Shown one piece after another: positions 50,858-58,614 of a stretch of 64,000 bases of DNA. The DNA is from Mycobacterium sp. AZCC_0083 (GTDB taxonomy: Bacteria > Actinomycetota > Actinomycetes > Mycobacteriales > Mycobacteriaceae). The translations under genes and the position numbers were made by a program. The stretch lies in NCBI RefSeq assembly GCF_014202335.1, contig NZ_JACHGP010000011.1, forward strand, positions 186,001 to 250,000, read 5' to 3'. A model generated the notes under the pieces. The model had not been told where the DNA came from. It worked only from the letters and a program-made list of their open reading frames with translations, and did no database searches. Within the stretch, counting starts at the first letter, position 1, and the number at the start of each line of letters is the position of its first letter.

Positions 50858-52591
50858 GTGCTCCAGAGAAGACGTCGGCGGCGTGGCCGCCGCCTGTGGA
50901 CGGTCGCCACCGCGACGGTGGTCGCCCTGGCGTGCACTACCGCGGTCAGCACCGAGCTCTTGAGCTCCCGACCGCGCGAAGTCATCGCGGTCGTCGCAGG
51001 TTCCATCGACCCGGCGCCGACGACGACCGCCATCGCCGACTCGGACGTCTACGGGATGGCGCAGGCCGACGTGGACAAGACGATGGATGCGATTCGGTCG
51101 GCCAATGTCCGGTCGGTCCGACTTCTGATTCCGTGGGCCGGGGTGGAGGCCACGCAAGGCCAGCTCGACTGGAGCGTGGTGGACAAGACGGTGAACTCCG
51201 CCGCGGCCCGACAATTATCCGTTGTCGGCGTCGTGAACTCCTCGCCGATTTGGGCGGTCGCGCCCGGTGGGCAGTATCTGAGCGGCCGGCCCGCGTCGCC
51301 AGCCACGTACGGGGACTTCGTGGCCAAGGTTGCCTCGCGATACCAGGGAAAGATTGCCGCCCTGGAGATTTGGAACGAACCCAACGGAATCCAGTTCTAC
51401 ACACCGGCACCCGATCCTGCGGGGTACGTCGACCTCCTGAAGGCGAGCTACGCCAAGATCAAGGCGGTCGACCCGTCGATCGTCGTTCTCGGGGGGTCGA
51501 TGGGCTCGATCCTCGACTACGGCGGCGCGGCAATCAGCCCACCGAACTTCTTGACCCAGATGTACGCCGCGGGGGCGAAAGGGTACTTCGACGCGCTGGC
51601 ATTCCATCCCTACCACTACAGCCTGAAGTTCTCCGACGGCTTGCAACTGGAAGGCTCGCCTCTTCTGCAGTTGATGGCGATGCGGAACACCATGGTGGCC
51701 AACGGCGATGGCGATAAGAAGATCTGGTCGACCGAGTACGGCGAACCCTCGTCACAGGGCGGGGACGCGGTGCAGAACGCGTTCGTCACCGACATCCTGA
51801 CCAAATGGCAGGAGTTGCCCTACACCGGTCCGATGTTCGTCTACACGACACGCGATGGGCAGTCGGGCGGTTTCAATGCCGTCGACACCTTCGGCGTACT
51901 GCGCGCCGACTGGACTCCCAAACCGGTATTGCAGACCGTCCAGGCCGCGGCGAGCGGCAGCCTCGCCAAGTCTGCTGAATTTCAGCGCTTTTCGACTGTC
52001 AACGACCCCAATCTGGGTACGCCGTTGAGCCCGGTCTACAAGGTCAATGCGCAGAACTGGGCTCAGATCAGAACCGTTGCCACCGTGTACGAAACGGCCT
52101 CGGGCTTCGTCACTTCGCCAACGCCGGTCGCGCGGAAGGCGGGCCTCTACGGCACGGTGCCGACCACGCCGTTCGCCAACGGTTATCAGGACTTCGACAT
52201 GTACGACGGATTGAGGGTCTGGTACTCACCGGCCACCGGTGCCCATTCGGCGCGCAAGGGGATCTACGACGCGTGGACCCCCGCGCTCGGCCTGGCGATC
52301 TCCGATATGACTGGTGGCGGACTCGGGAGTCAGTGCGAGTTCGAGAACGGCACCATCTCGTGGTCGCCATTCGGCGGCGCACAGGTGACCTTCAAGAATG
52401 GCCAGAACCCGGGTACGCCGACGACCCCGCCGACGACCCCGGGTGGGCCGACAACCCCGCCGACGACCCCGGGTGGGCCGACAACCCCGACGACGACCCC
52501 GGGACAGCCAGATCAGCAGAACCCGATAAGCGCGGTGCTGGCGTTTCTCCTCGGGATCATCGGGGGACTCGGCGGGGCCGTAACCCGCTAG
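50858..52591 (+). CDS. Secreted glycoside hydrolase (GH39/GH5-like) with Pro-Thr linker
   Basis: A 577-residue exported protein. An Arg-rich N-terminus and a hydrophobic stretch (LWTVATATVVALACTTAV) form a signal or anchor. The catalytic TIM barrel follows, with the acid/base motif EIWNEPNG (about 168-175) and the probable nucleophile in IWSTEYGEPS (about 290). After residue 385 a beta-rich region resembles LGFP-type wall repeats (VWYSPATGAHSARKGI). Then comes a Pro-Thr-Gly linker and a hydrophobic C-terminal tail (about 556-575). GTG 50858 is the only fitting start. It probably cleaves a cell-wall or environmental polysaccharide. Confidence 0.82.
   Translation: MLQRRRRRRGRRLWTVATATVVALACTTAVSTELLSSRPREVIAVVAGSIDPAPTTTAIADSDVYGMAQADVDKTMDAIRSANVRSVRLLIPWAGVEATQGQLDWSVVDKTVNSAAARQLSVVGVVNSSPIWAVAPGGQYLSGRPASPATYGDFVAKVASRYQGKIAALEIWNEPNGIQFYTPAPDPAGYVDLLKASYAKIKAVDPSIVVLGGSMGSILDYGGAAISPPNFLTQMYAAGAKGYFDALAFHPYHYSLKFSDGLQLEGSPLLQLMAMRNTMVANGDGDKKIWSTEYGEPSSQGGDAVQNAFVTDILTKWQELPYTGPMFVYTTRDGQSGGFNAVDTFGVLRADWTPKPVLQTVQAAASGSLAKSAEFQRFSTVNDPNLGTPLSPVYKVNAQNWAQIRTVATVYETASGFVTSPTPVARKAGLYGTVPTTPFANGYQDFDMYDGLRVWYSPATGAHSARKGIYDAWTPALGLAISDMTGGGLGSQCEFENGTISWSPFGGAQVTFKNGQNPGTPTTPPTTPGGPTTPPTTPGGPTTPTTTPGQPDQQNPISAVLAFLLGIIGGLGGAVTR
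52421..52503 (+). repeat. 30-bp in-frame tandem repeat coding PTTPGGPTTP units
   Basis: Two exact 30-bp units (52430-52459, 52460-52489) with partial copies at both sides encode the Pro-Thr linker of the glycoside hydrolase. Length likely varies between strains by slippage. Confidence 0.8.
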
Positions 52592-53212
52592 TCTCGCCCG
52601 GCTTCGACGAATTTGTCGGCCAGGCCGATGGGTCGGTGAATACCGCTTCGTGGCTTCCCGGCATCTGGACCAACCGGAACTCCCCGAGACGGCTCGACAT
52701 GCGGGGATGCCAGCCCGAATCGCCCGAGTCGCCGGCCGGCATCACCAGGTCGGCCGCGCCAACCAGGAAGCTGCGTGGAGTCTGTAACGAGTGGAACTTC
52801 GTCATGTTCAACGGCTCGACCCACCGCCCGAAGGGTTCGGACGACAGTTGGTCATAGGCACGCTGTACGAGATCAGGATCGCCGTCGTTGATGAACACGT
52901 CGCGCCACATGTCGAAGGGGATCGTGAAGGTGTTGTCAGTCGATTCGGCAGCCATCTGCGTCAGCGAATCGACATTGTCTGGCAACATCTCGAGCGCGGT
53001 CTCGCCGTCGTTGAGGACGTAGGCACGACCGCGCGCCAGTCGAACTCGTTGCGCCAGTAGTCCACCAGTTCGGCGAGGTAGCCCGGGGGTGTGCCGTGGG
53101 TCCAGTCCGTGCCGGACAACGCGGGCGCGAACCGGGTCCCGGCGAGGCGGCTGCGTAGATCGGCGAGCTGCTCCTCGGTGGTCTCGCTGCGGAACGGTCG
53201 TGGCTGCGTCAC
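52588..53212 (-). pseudogene. Composite remnant of two alpha/beta-hydrolases
   Basis: GTG 53212 (AAGGAG upstream) starts an epoxide-hydrolase N-terminal domain: FRSETTEEQLADLRSRLAGT, then YLAELVDYWRNEFDWRA. Near 53033 this homology stops and, in another frame, the C-terminal half of a different alpha/beta-hydrolase begins (YVLNDGETALEMLPDNVDSL, PFDMWRDVFINDGDPDL, then PGSHEAVFTDP with the catalytic His). A second frame change near 52620 gives the natural end ADKFVEAGRD. The nucleophile elbow is absent. A deletion has joined two hydrolase genes and the product is dead. Confidence 0.72.
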
Positions 53213-53348
53213 GGGTTTTCTCCTTGGGGGTGAAGGACTTCCCTTCGACCATGGCACCCACGCTGGCTCGCGGCTGGCGGAAAAACGACATCAGGTTCGA
53301 CGTTCGTTTCTTCGGTTTATTCAACGTCGTGGTGAGACACTTGACACG

Positions 53349-53585
53349 ATGTCGGATCTCGTCACCATCATCCTGATAGTGGTCGCGTTGGCGATCGTCA
53401 GCGCACTGATCTGGGCCCTCGACAGAGTTCGCAATGACGGCACCCATCCTTTGACCAGTCCCGACTGGACCCTTCTCGCGACCATTCTCACGCGCCGATC
53501 TCAACGGCGGCGGTCAAAGCGGCGCGCTGCCCGCACTTCAGAGTCCGAAGACCCGGGGCCGGAAACCAAGAGCGATTGCAGCTAG
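53349..53585 (+). CDS. Small single-pass membrane protein
   Basis: A 78-residue protein. One N-terminal transmembrane helix (VTIILIVVALAIVSALIWAL) is followed by a cytoplasmic tail rich in Arg and then acidic/Ser residues (RRSQRRRSKRRAARTSE). No family recognised. ATG 53349 lacks a strong Shine-Dalgarno. A palindromic element lies 18 bp after its stop and probably terminates it. Confidence 0.55.
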   Translation: MSDLVTIILIVVALAIVSALIWALDRVRNDGTHPLTSPDWTLLATILTRRSQRRRSKRRAARTSESEDPGPETKSDCS

Positions 53586-53602
53586 GCCTCGGCCATTGCG
53601 GT

Positions 53603-53665
53603 CGTTCATATTGTGCTCAGGGCTGTGATCCGTCGACGACCACAGCCCTAGGCGCAATCTCAACG
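53603..53665. repeat. Dispersed palindromic element, copy B (bidirectional terminator)
   Basis: Arms 53603-53627 and 53641-53665 pair at 20 of 25 positions around a 13-nt loop; the inner AGGGCTGTG/CACAGCCCT is perfect. The right arm GGCGCAATCTCAACG matches copy A (GGACGCAATCTCAACG at 35154-35169). It lies between two convergent genes. Confidence 0.7.
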
Positions 53666-53680
53666 CAGGCGTGCAGAGCG

Positions 53681-54916
53681 TTAGACGAGGGAAATGGTGA
53701 CCGGGCCGCCCGTCGTGTCGACGCGGGTCAGCACGCCGGCAGGAACGCGGAACACCCGTCCCGGCGATGCCGGCCACGGCAGAGTCTTGGTGGCGATCGT
53801 CTTACCTTCTTGGCGCACCGCGACCCGCGGGATGCGGACCAACGCGTCGGTCCACAACAGCAGCCGGTTTCGGGCAGGCGCACGGTCGTGGGGTCGCAGG
53901 ATGCCCGGCGAGATCCACCGCAGTGGCGATTCCACCTGTAGCCGAACACCTTCGGCGACATTCTGCGCTCCGTTGAGGTAGTCGCGCACGGCGTGTGCGA
54001 CGTGCGCGCCATCGAGTGCGGCGATGTCGGCGGTGTCGACCGGGTGCAACAGATTTCCCGCGGCGAACACCCCGTCGTGTCCGGTACGCAGGGCGGTGTC
54101 GACGAGGGGCCCCAAGGTTTGGTCGTCCATGGGAAGTCCGGCGGATCGGGCGAGTTCGTGGTCCGGGATCCAGTCGCCGGTCAGAATCAGGTTGTCGCAC
54201 TCCACGATTCGGCGGTTGCCGGTATCGAGGTTCTCGATCTCGACGGCCTGCAGCGTGGGCTTGCCGATGATGCGCACCAGTCGGGTGCGCGTGGCGACGT
54301 CCACGCCGAGCAGCGGGGACTTCCCGGCGATGTTGAACACGCCGTACGACTCCGGGCTCGGGTAGGTGGTGGTCATGAGTTCGGTTCGGCAGCCGGCGTG
54401 TTTGAGTGTCAGCACCGCTGACCAGCTGACCAGTTCGGCACCCACGACGATGGCTCGCCTGCCCACGGTTCGGTGGTGCAGGTGCACGAGGTTCTGTAGC
54501 TGGCCGGTGGTGTAGACCCCTGAGGGGCGGTCACCCGGGATCAGCCGGGCGGTCCTTGGCCGTTCGCGCGCGCCGGTGGCCAGCACGATTGCGCGGGCGT
54601 CCACCCGCAGGCGGCCGTGCGGCGACGTCACCGCGAGGGATCGGTCGCCGTGCCATCCGGTCACCATGGCCTCGGTGAGGACGTGTGCGCCCGCCGCGCC
54701 GGCCCTGCTCACCAGCTTGCGTGCGTAGGCGGGTCCGGTGATGAACGTTTTCATGTCGCGGATGCCGTAGCCGAGATGGTCACTGTGGCGGGGGATTCCA
54801 CCGGCAACGGCCTCACGTTCCAGGACGGTGACGTCGAGGCTGTGATCCTTGGCCAGCTCGGCTGCGGCGGTCAGTCCGGCCGGCCCGCCGCCGATGATGG
54901 CGACGTCGGTCTTCAT
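53681..54916 (-). CDS. FAD/NAD(P)-dependent disulphide-oxidoreductase-like protein
   Basis: A 411-residue two-dinucleotide-domain flavoprotein. FAD motif VAIIGGGPAGLTAAAELA at the N-terminus, ATGARERPRTARLIPGDRP in the middle, second Rossmann region AIVVGAELVSWSAVLTL (degenerate, lacking the usual GxGxxG) and the C-terminal FAD motif GVFAAGNLLHPVDTAD. Redox-active Cys pair is absent. It is the partner typically found next to GlpA-like dehydrogenases with a BFD domain, like HcnB. ATG 54916 overlaps the dehydrogenase stop as TGATG. Confidence 0.88.
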   Translation of the reverse strand: MKTDVAIIGGGPAGLTAAAELAKDHSLDVTVLEREAVAGGIPRHSDHLGYGIRDMKTFITGPAYARKLVSRAGAAGAHVLTEAMVTGWHGDRSLAVTSPHGRLRVDARAIVLATGARERPRTARLIPGDRPSGVYTTGQLQNLVHLHHRTVGRRAIVVGAELVSWSAVLTLKHAGCRTELMTTTYPSPESYGVFNIAGKSPLLGVDVATRTRLVRIIGKPTLQAVEIENLDTGNRRIVECDNLILTGDWIPDHELARSAGLPMDDQTLGPLVDTALRTGHDGVFAAGNLLHPVDTADIAALDGAHVAHAVRDYLNGAQNVAEGVRLQVESPLRWISPGILRPHDRAPARNRLLLWTDALVRIPRVAVRQEGKTIATKTLPWPASPGRVFRVPAGVLTRVDTTGGPVTISLV

Positions 54917-56286
54917 CAATGGCCTCGACTGTCCACGAGGTTCTGTACGTCGGCTCCGCAGTAGAAGCCTTGGCAGCGGCCGTTCATGACGCGGGTGCGC
55001 CGTCGAAGGCCTTCCAGGTTGCATGGCGGGATGACCGATGCGAATGCGTCGCGGATCTCCCCGGCGGTGACCCGCTCGCAGAAGCAGACGATCTTGCCGT
55101 AGGCCGCATCGGCGGCGATGGCGTCGCCGTCCTGGTAGGGCCGGGTGAACGCCTCGCCGATGTTCGGCATCCGGGGCGGGTCGGGCAGTTCCGGCTTGGC
55201 GGCGAGGGGCACGCCGGCGTCCTGGAGCAGGCCGTGTACGTGCTCGGCGATGGCCATCCCTGCGGTCAGGCCCGTCGAACGGATGCCCCCGATGAGCAGA
55301 TAGCGTTGTGTGGGGTCGGCCTCGACGAGGTAGTCGCCGTGGTCGATCGCGGCGCGGAGCCCGGAGTATGCGGCAGTGACTTCCTCGGCGAGCAGTTTCG
55401 GCATCAGTTTGGCGCCCTTGGAGAGCAGGAACTCGAAGCCGGCCTCGGAAGTGCCTGTGGCGGTGCGGTCGTCGAGGTCTTCGGCTGTGGGCCCAAGCAT
55501 GACGTTGCCGTAGATGGTCGGGCTGACGAGCACTCCCTTGCCTAGCGCAGACGGGACGGGAAGGACGATCTTGTCGACGAGCGGGCGGGCCAGTTTGTCG
55601 TAGACGAGCAACTCGCCGCAGCGTGGCGTCACGGTGAAGCGTTCTAAGCCGAACTCGCGGTCCAGGATGTCGGCGCCGAGGCCCGCCGCGTTGACGACCC
55701 ACCGCGCCTCGACGGCGCCCGCGCTGGTGTGCATGGTGGTGGTGGCGTCGCCGACCTCGATGCTGCGGACCTCGTGGTTCAGCAGCAGAGTGGCGCCGCG
55801 GTTTACGGCGTCCGTCGCCAGTGCCAGGTTCGTGGTCCAGGTGCAGATGATGGACTCGTCGGGCACCGTCAGCCCGCCAAGGGCGCCGTCGCCGAGATCG
55901 GGCACCTGTCGGTACACCGCTGGGGCGTCGACGATTTCGCAGTGCTGGTAGCCGTTGGCCTCGGCCTTGGCCTTCAAGGTGGGTAGCGCGTCGAGTTGCT
56001 CGGCGTCCCAGGCGACAAGCAGCGCGCCGGTGTGTTCGACCGGGATGCCGGCCTGCACGGCGTAGTCGGATAACAATTGGTAGCCGCGGCTGACCATGCG
56101 TGATTCCAGCGTCCCGGGTTTGGCATCGAACCCGGTGTGCAGGATGGCGGTATTCGCCTTGCTGGTGCCGTCGCCGACATCGGAGCGCGCGTCGAGCAGT
56201 GCGACCGACAGTTGGCAGCCCGCGAGGTCGCGCGCGACGGCCGATCCGACGATGCCGGCGCCGACGACGACGACGTCGTAGGTCAC
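54916..56286 (-). CDS. GlpA-like FAD dehydrogenase with C-terminal BFD [2Fe-2S] domain
   Basis: A 456-residue DAO-family dehydrogenase. FAD motif VVVVGAGIVGSAVARDL, then SKANTAILHTGFDAKPGTLE as in glycerol-3-phosphate dehydrogenases, GGIRSTGLTAGMAIAEHV near the flavin, and a C-terminal BFD-like domain with CFCERVTAGEI and GRCQGFYCGAD giving four cysteines for an iron-sulphur cluster. It would oxidise the phosphorylated polyol made by the kinase encoded upstream. GTG 56286 overlaps the kinase stop by 4 nt. Confidence 0.9.
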   Translation of the reverse strand: MTYDVVVVGAGIVGSAVARDLAGCQLSVALLDARSDVGDGTSKANTAILHTGFDAKPGTLESRMVSRGYQLLSDYAVQAGIPVEHTGALLVAWDAEQLDALPTLKAKAEANGYQHCEIVDAPAVYRQVPDLGDGALGGLTVPDESIICTWTTNLALATDAVNRGATLLLNHEVRSIEVGDATTTMHTSAGAVEARWVVNAAGLGADILDREFGLERFTVTPRCGELLVYDKLARPLVDKIVLPVPSALGKGVLVSPTIYGNVMLGPTAEDLDDRTATGTSEAGFEFLLSKGAKLMPKLLAEEVTAAYSGLRAAIDHGDYLVEADPTQRYLLIGGIRSTGLTAGMAIAEHVHGLLQDAGVPLAAKPELPDPPRMPNIGEAFTRPYQDGDAIAADAAYGKIVCFCERVTAGEIRDAFASVIPPCNLEGLRRRTRVMNGRCQGFYCGADVQNLVDSRGH

Positions 56287-57713
56287 CGTGTCTCCCGCGG
56301 TGCGAACGTTGCCGATGCCAGGGTGCGCCATGCTGCGCGGAATTCCGTTGCGCGGTCAGGGCTCCACTGCGGTTCATAGGTCGACGACGGCTGCCATGGC
56401 GGCGAGACGTCCTCGATTCCGCGGCCAGGATCCAGACTCAACTCGGCCAGTGCCGCCGCGCCGAGGGCGGTGGCGTGCGGGGACGGGTACACGTCGATCG
56501 GCATCTGCAGGATGGAGGCGGTGGCCTGCATGAGAACTCTGGACTGGGTCAGGCCACCATCGACGCGCAACCGTGTCAACGGCGCACCGGTGTCGCGCGC
56601 GACAGCCGAAACCAGTTCGGCGACTTGAGCGGCGATGCCCTCCAGGACGGCCAGCACCAGGTGCTCGCGTCCGGTGGACAGCGTCATTCCCAAGAGAGCG
56701 GCGGTGGCATCGGATCGCCACCACGGCGCGGCCAGGCCGGCGAGTGCGGGCACGCACAACACGCCGTCGCTGTCGGCAGCGGCCACTTTGTCGAGGTCCT
56801 GGGCGCCGTCGATCACCCCCAGCGACGTCAGCCACCTGACCGCGGACGCGGCGGTGTAGACCTGCCCGTCGGTGCAGTACGCGGCCGTGCCAGCGGTGCG
56901 CCAGGCCACCGAGGACGTGAGGCCGTATTGCGAGCGGACCGCTTCGGTGCCGGTGTTGGCCAGCAGGAACGCCCCGGTTCCGAAGGTGCACTTGGCCATC
57001 CCCGGCGTCAGGCAGCCTTCTGCGAGCAGCGCCGCCTGTTGGTCGACGACGAGACCGCCGACGGGGATGTCTGCTCCGAAGGCGTTGGTGGTCCCCACGA
57101 TCTGATCGTTGGACACGATGTCGGGCAGCGGCTCGTCTTCCAGGCCGAACAACTCGAGAAGCGTTCTGTTCCAGCGCAGTTCGTCGATGTCTATGACGAG
57201 CGATCGACTGGCGGTGGACACGTCGGTGACGAACGCCCCGGTCAGTTGGTGAATCAGCCACGTGTCTGACGTGGTCACCACCCCGGCCGTCTCGAGGTTG
57301 CGGCGCAGCCACGCCATCTTCGGCGCCGAGAAGTATGGGTCGAGCACTAGCCCGGTGCGCTCGGCGATGAACTCGGTGTGGGCGGCGAGGTCCGCGCAGA
57401 TGCCCTCCGCGCGGCGGTCCTGCCACACGATGGCGGGGGTCAACGGGCGCCCGCTGTCCCTGTCCCACGCCATGACGGTTTCGCCCTGGTTTGCCAGGGA
57501 CACGGCGCGGATTGGTCTGGCGGCCATGGCAATCGCCCGCCGACCGACGTCCAACACCGATTCGAGCATGTCGGCGGGGTCCTGCTCGACGCCGCCGCCT
57601 GGTAGGTAGCGGGGGTTGATCGCGGTCTCGGCGACCCCGACAATGCCGTCTTCGGGGTCGAGCACCACGGCCTTGGTTCCCGACGTGCCCTGATCGATGG
57701 CGAGGACGGCCAT
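56283..57713 (-). CDS. FGGY-family kinase, glycerol kinase-like
   Basis: A 476-residue sugar/polyol kinase. AIDQGTSGTKAVVLD is the phosphate-1 motif, GETVMAWDRDSGRPLTPAIV and VWQDRRAE match glycerol kinase, TDVSTASRSLVIDI and KCTFGTGAFLLAN follow, with RVDGGLTQSRVLMQ as the adenosine region. Glycerol or a related polyol is the probable substrate; the usual allosteric and Zn-site motifs of E. coli GlpK are not evident. ATG 57713 overlaps the regulator stop (TGATG). Confidence 0.9.
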   Translation of the reverse strand: MAVLAIDQGTSGTKAVVLDPEDGIVGVAETAINPRYLPGGGVEQDPADMLESVLDVGRRAIAMAARPIRAVSLANQGETVMAWDRDSGRPLTPAIVWQDRRAEGICADLAAHTEFIAERTGLVLDPYFSAPKMAWLRRNLETAGVVTTSDTWLIHQLTGAFVTDVSTASRSLVIDIDELRWNRTLLELFGLEDEPLPDIVSNDQIVGTTNAFGADIPVGGLVVDQQAALLAEGCLTPGMAKCTFGTGAFLLANTGTEAVRSQYGLTSSVAWRTAGTAAYCTDGQVYTAASAVRWLTSLGVIDGAQDLDKVAAADSDGVLCVPALAGLAAPWWRSDATAALLGMTLSTGREHLVLAVLEGIAAQVAELVSAVARDTGAPLTRLRVDGGLTQSRVLMQATASILQMPIDVYPSPHATALGAAALAELSLDPGRGIEDVSPPWQPSSTYEPQWSPDRATEFRAAWRTLASATFAPRETR

Positions 57714-58507
57714 CACGCGCCACGCACGTCGTCGGTGATCTCGGGCGACGCGATGATGCCTCCGGCATCGGCGATGGCGCGGGAAAGATCGTCGGGGACA
57801 GTGGAATCGGTGATGATTCCGTCCAGAGCGGAGAGCGCGCACACCCGGTGCGGCGACACGCGGCCCAGCTTGGAGGAATCGGCAAGGACGTAGCTGTGGG
57901 CACTGTTGGCGATGATGGTCGTCTTGACCTCCACCTCGTCGAGGTGGAAGTCGGTCAGGCCGACATCGGCTGCGACGCCGCCGGATCCGAGGAAGGCGAT
58001 GTCGGCGTACAGGTCGGCGAAGAATGCCTTCGCGTGGCCGTTGGCGCAGGAGAGGTCGCCTCCTCGTACCCGACCGCCGCACACCAGCAGTTCGATCCCT
58101 GGCCGGTCAGCCAGTTCGGTGGCGACGAGCAGCGATGGGGTGGCGACGGTGCCGCGGAAGTCGTGCGGGATCGCTCGGGCCACCTCCACGGCGGTGGTGC
58201 CGATGTCGATCACCACCGTCTGCCCGTTTCGCAGCAGTTCCACGGCGACGCGCGCCAACGTGGTCTTCGCGTCGCGTTCTGTCGTCGACCGCACGGTGAA
58301 CGATGGCTCTTCACCGGAACCCCGCGTGGCTGCGGTGGCCGCACCGCCGTGCACCCGGTGGATGACGCCGCGTTCCTCGAGGACTGCCAGGTCTCGGCGT
58401 ACCGTCTCGGCCGACACGGCGAGCAGTGCCACCAGGGCTTCCGTGCTCACCACGCCCGTGGCGGTGACCGCGTCGGTGATGGCCCGATGGCGTTCTACCG
58501 GTAACAC
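57713..58507 (-). CDS. DeoR/GlpR family repressor
   Basis: A 264-residue DeoR regulator. Winged HTH at the N-terminus (VVSTEALVALLAVSAETVRR, VIHRVHGGAA) and a sugar-phosphate-binding DeoRC domain (TVVIDIGTTAVEVARAI, CANGHAKAFF, IIANSAHSYVLADSSKLG). It is the first gene of the four-gene overlapping operon, so it is autoregulated with kinase and dehydrogenases. GTG 58507 is the start. Its likely operator is the palindrome at 58561-58578. Confidence 0.92.
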   Translation of the reverse strand: MLPVERHRAITDAVTATGVVSTEALVALLAVSAETVRRDLAVLEERGVIHRVHGGAATAATRGSGEEPSFTVRSTTERDAKTTLARVAVELLRNGQTVVIDIGTTAVEVARAIPHDFRGTVATPSLLVATELADRPGIELLVCGGRVRGGDLSCANGHAKAFFADLYADIAFLGSGGVAADVGLTDFHLDEVEVKTTIIANSAHSYVLADSSKLGRVSPHRVCALSALDGIITDSTVPDDLSRAIADAGGIIASPEITDDVRGA

Positions 58508-58560
58508 GGATCAGACCGATTTGTGGATCGATGCCTGTTCATGCCCGTAAGTGTGGATTA

Positions 58561-58578
58561 TTGACTGACAGCAGTCAA
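58561..58578. promoter_or_regulatory. 18-bp palindrome upstream of the DeoR operon
   Basis: TTGACTG-ACAG-CAGTCAA, perfect 7-bp arms, 54 bp before the deoR start and 37 bp after the MFS stop. Probably the DeoR operator; a short terminator for the MFS gene is the alternative, though no T-run follows. Confidence 0.5.
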
Positions 58579-58614
58579 GCATGGTCCCCAATATTGGACA
58601 GTCGCCAGTAGGAG

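Noticed and set aside
52421..52503. Tandem repeats as a CRISPR-like array
   Set aside because: Units are contiguous, in frame and encode the Pro-Thr linker of the glycoside hydrolase.
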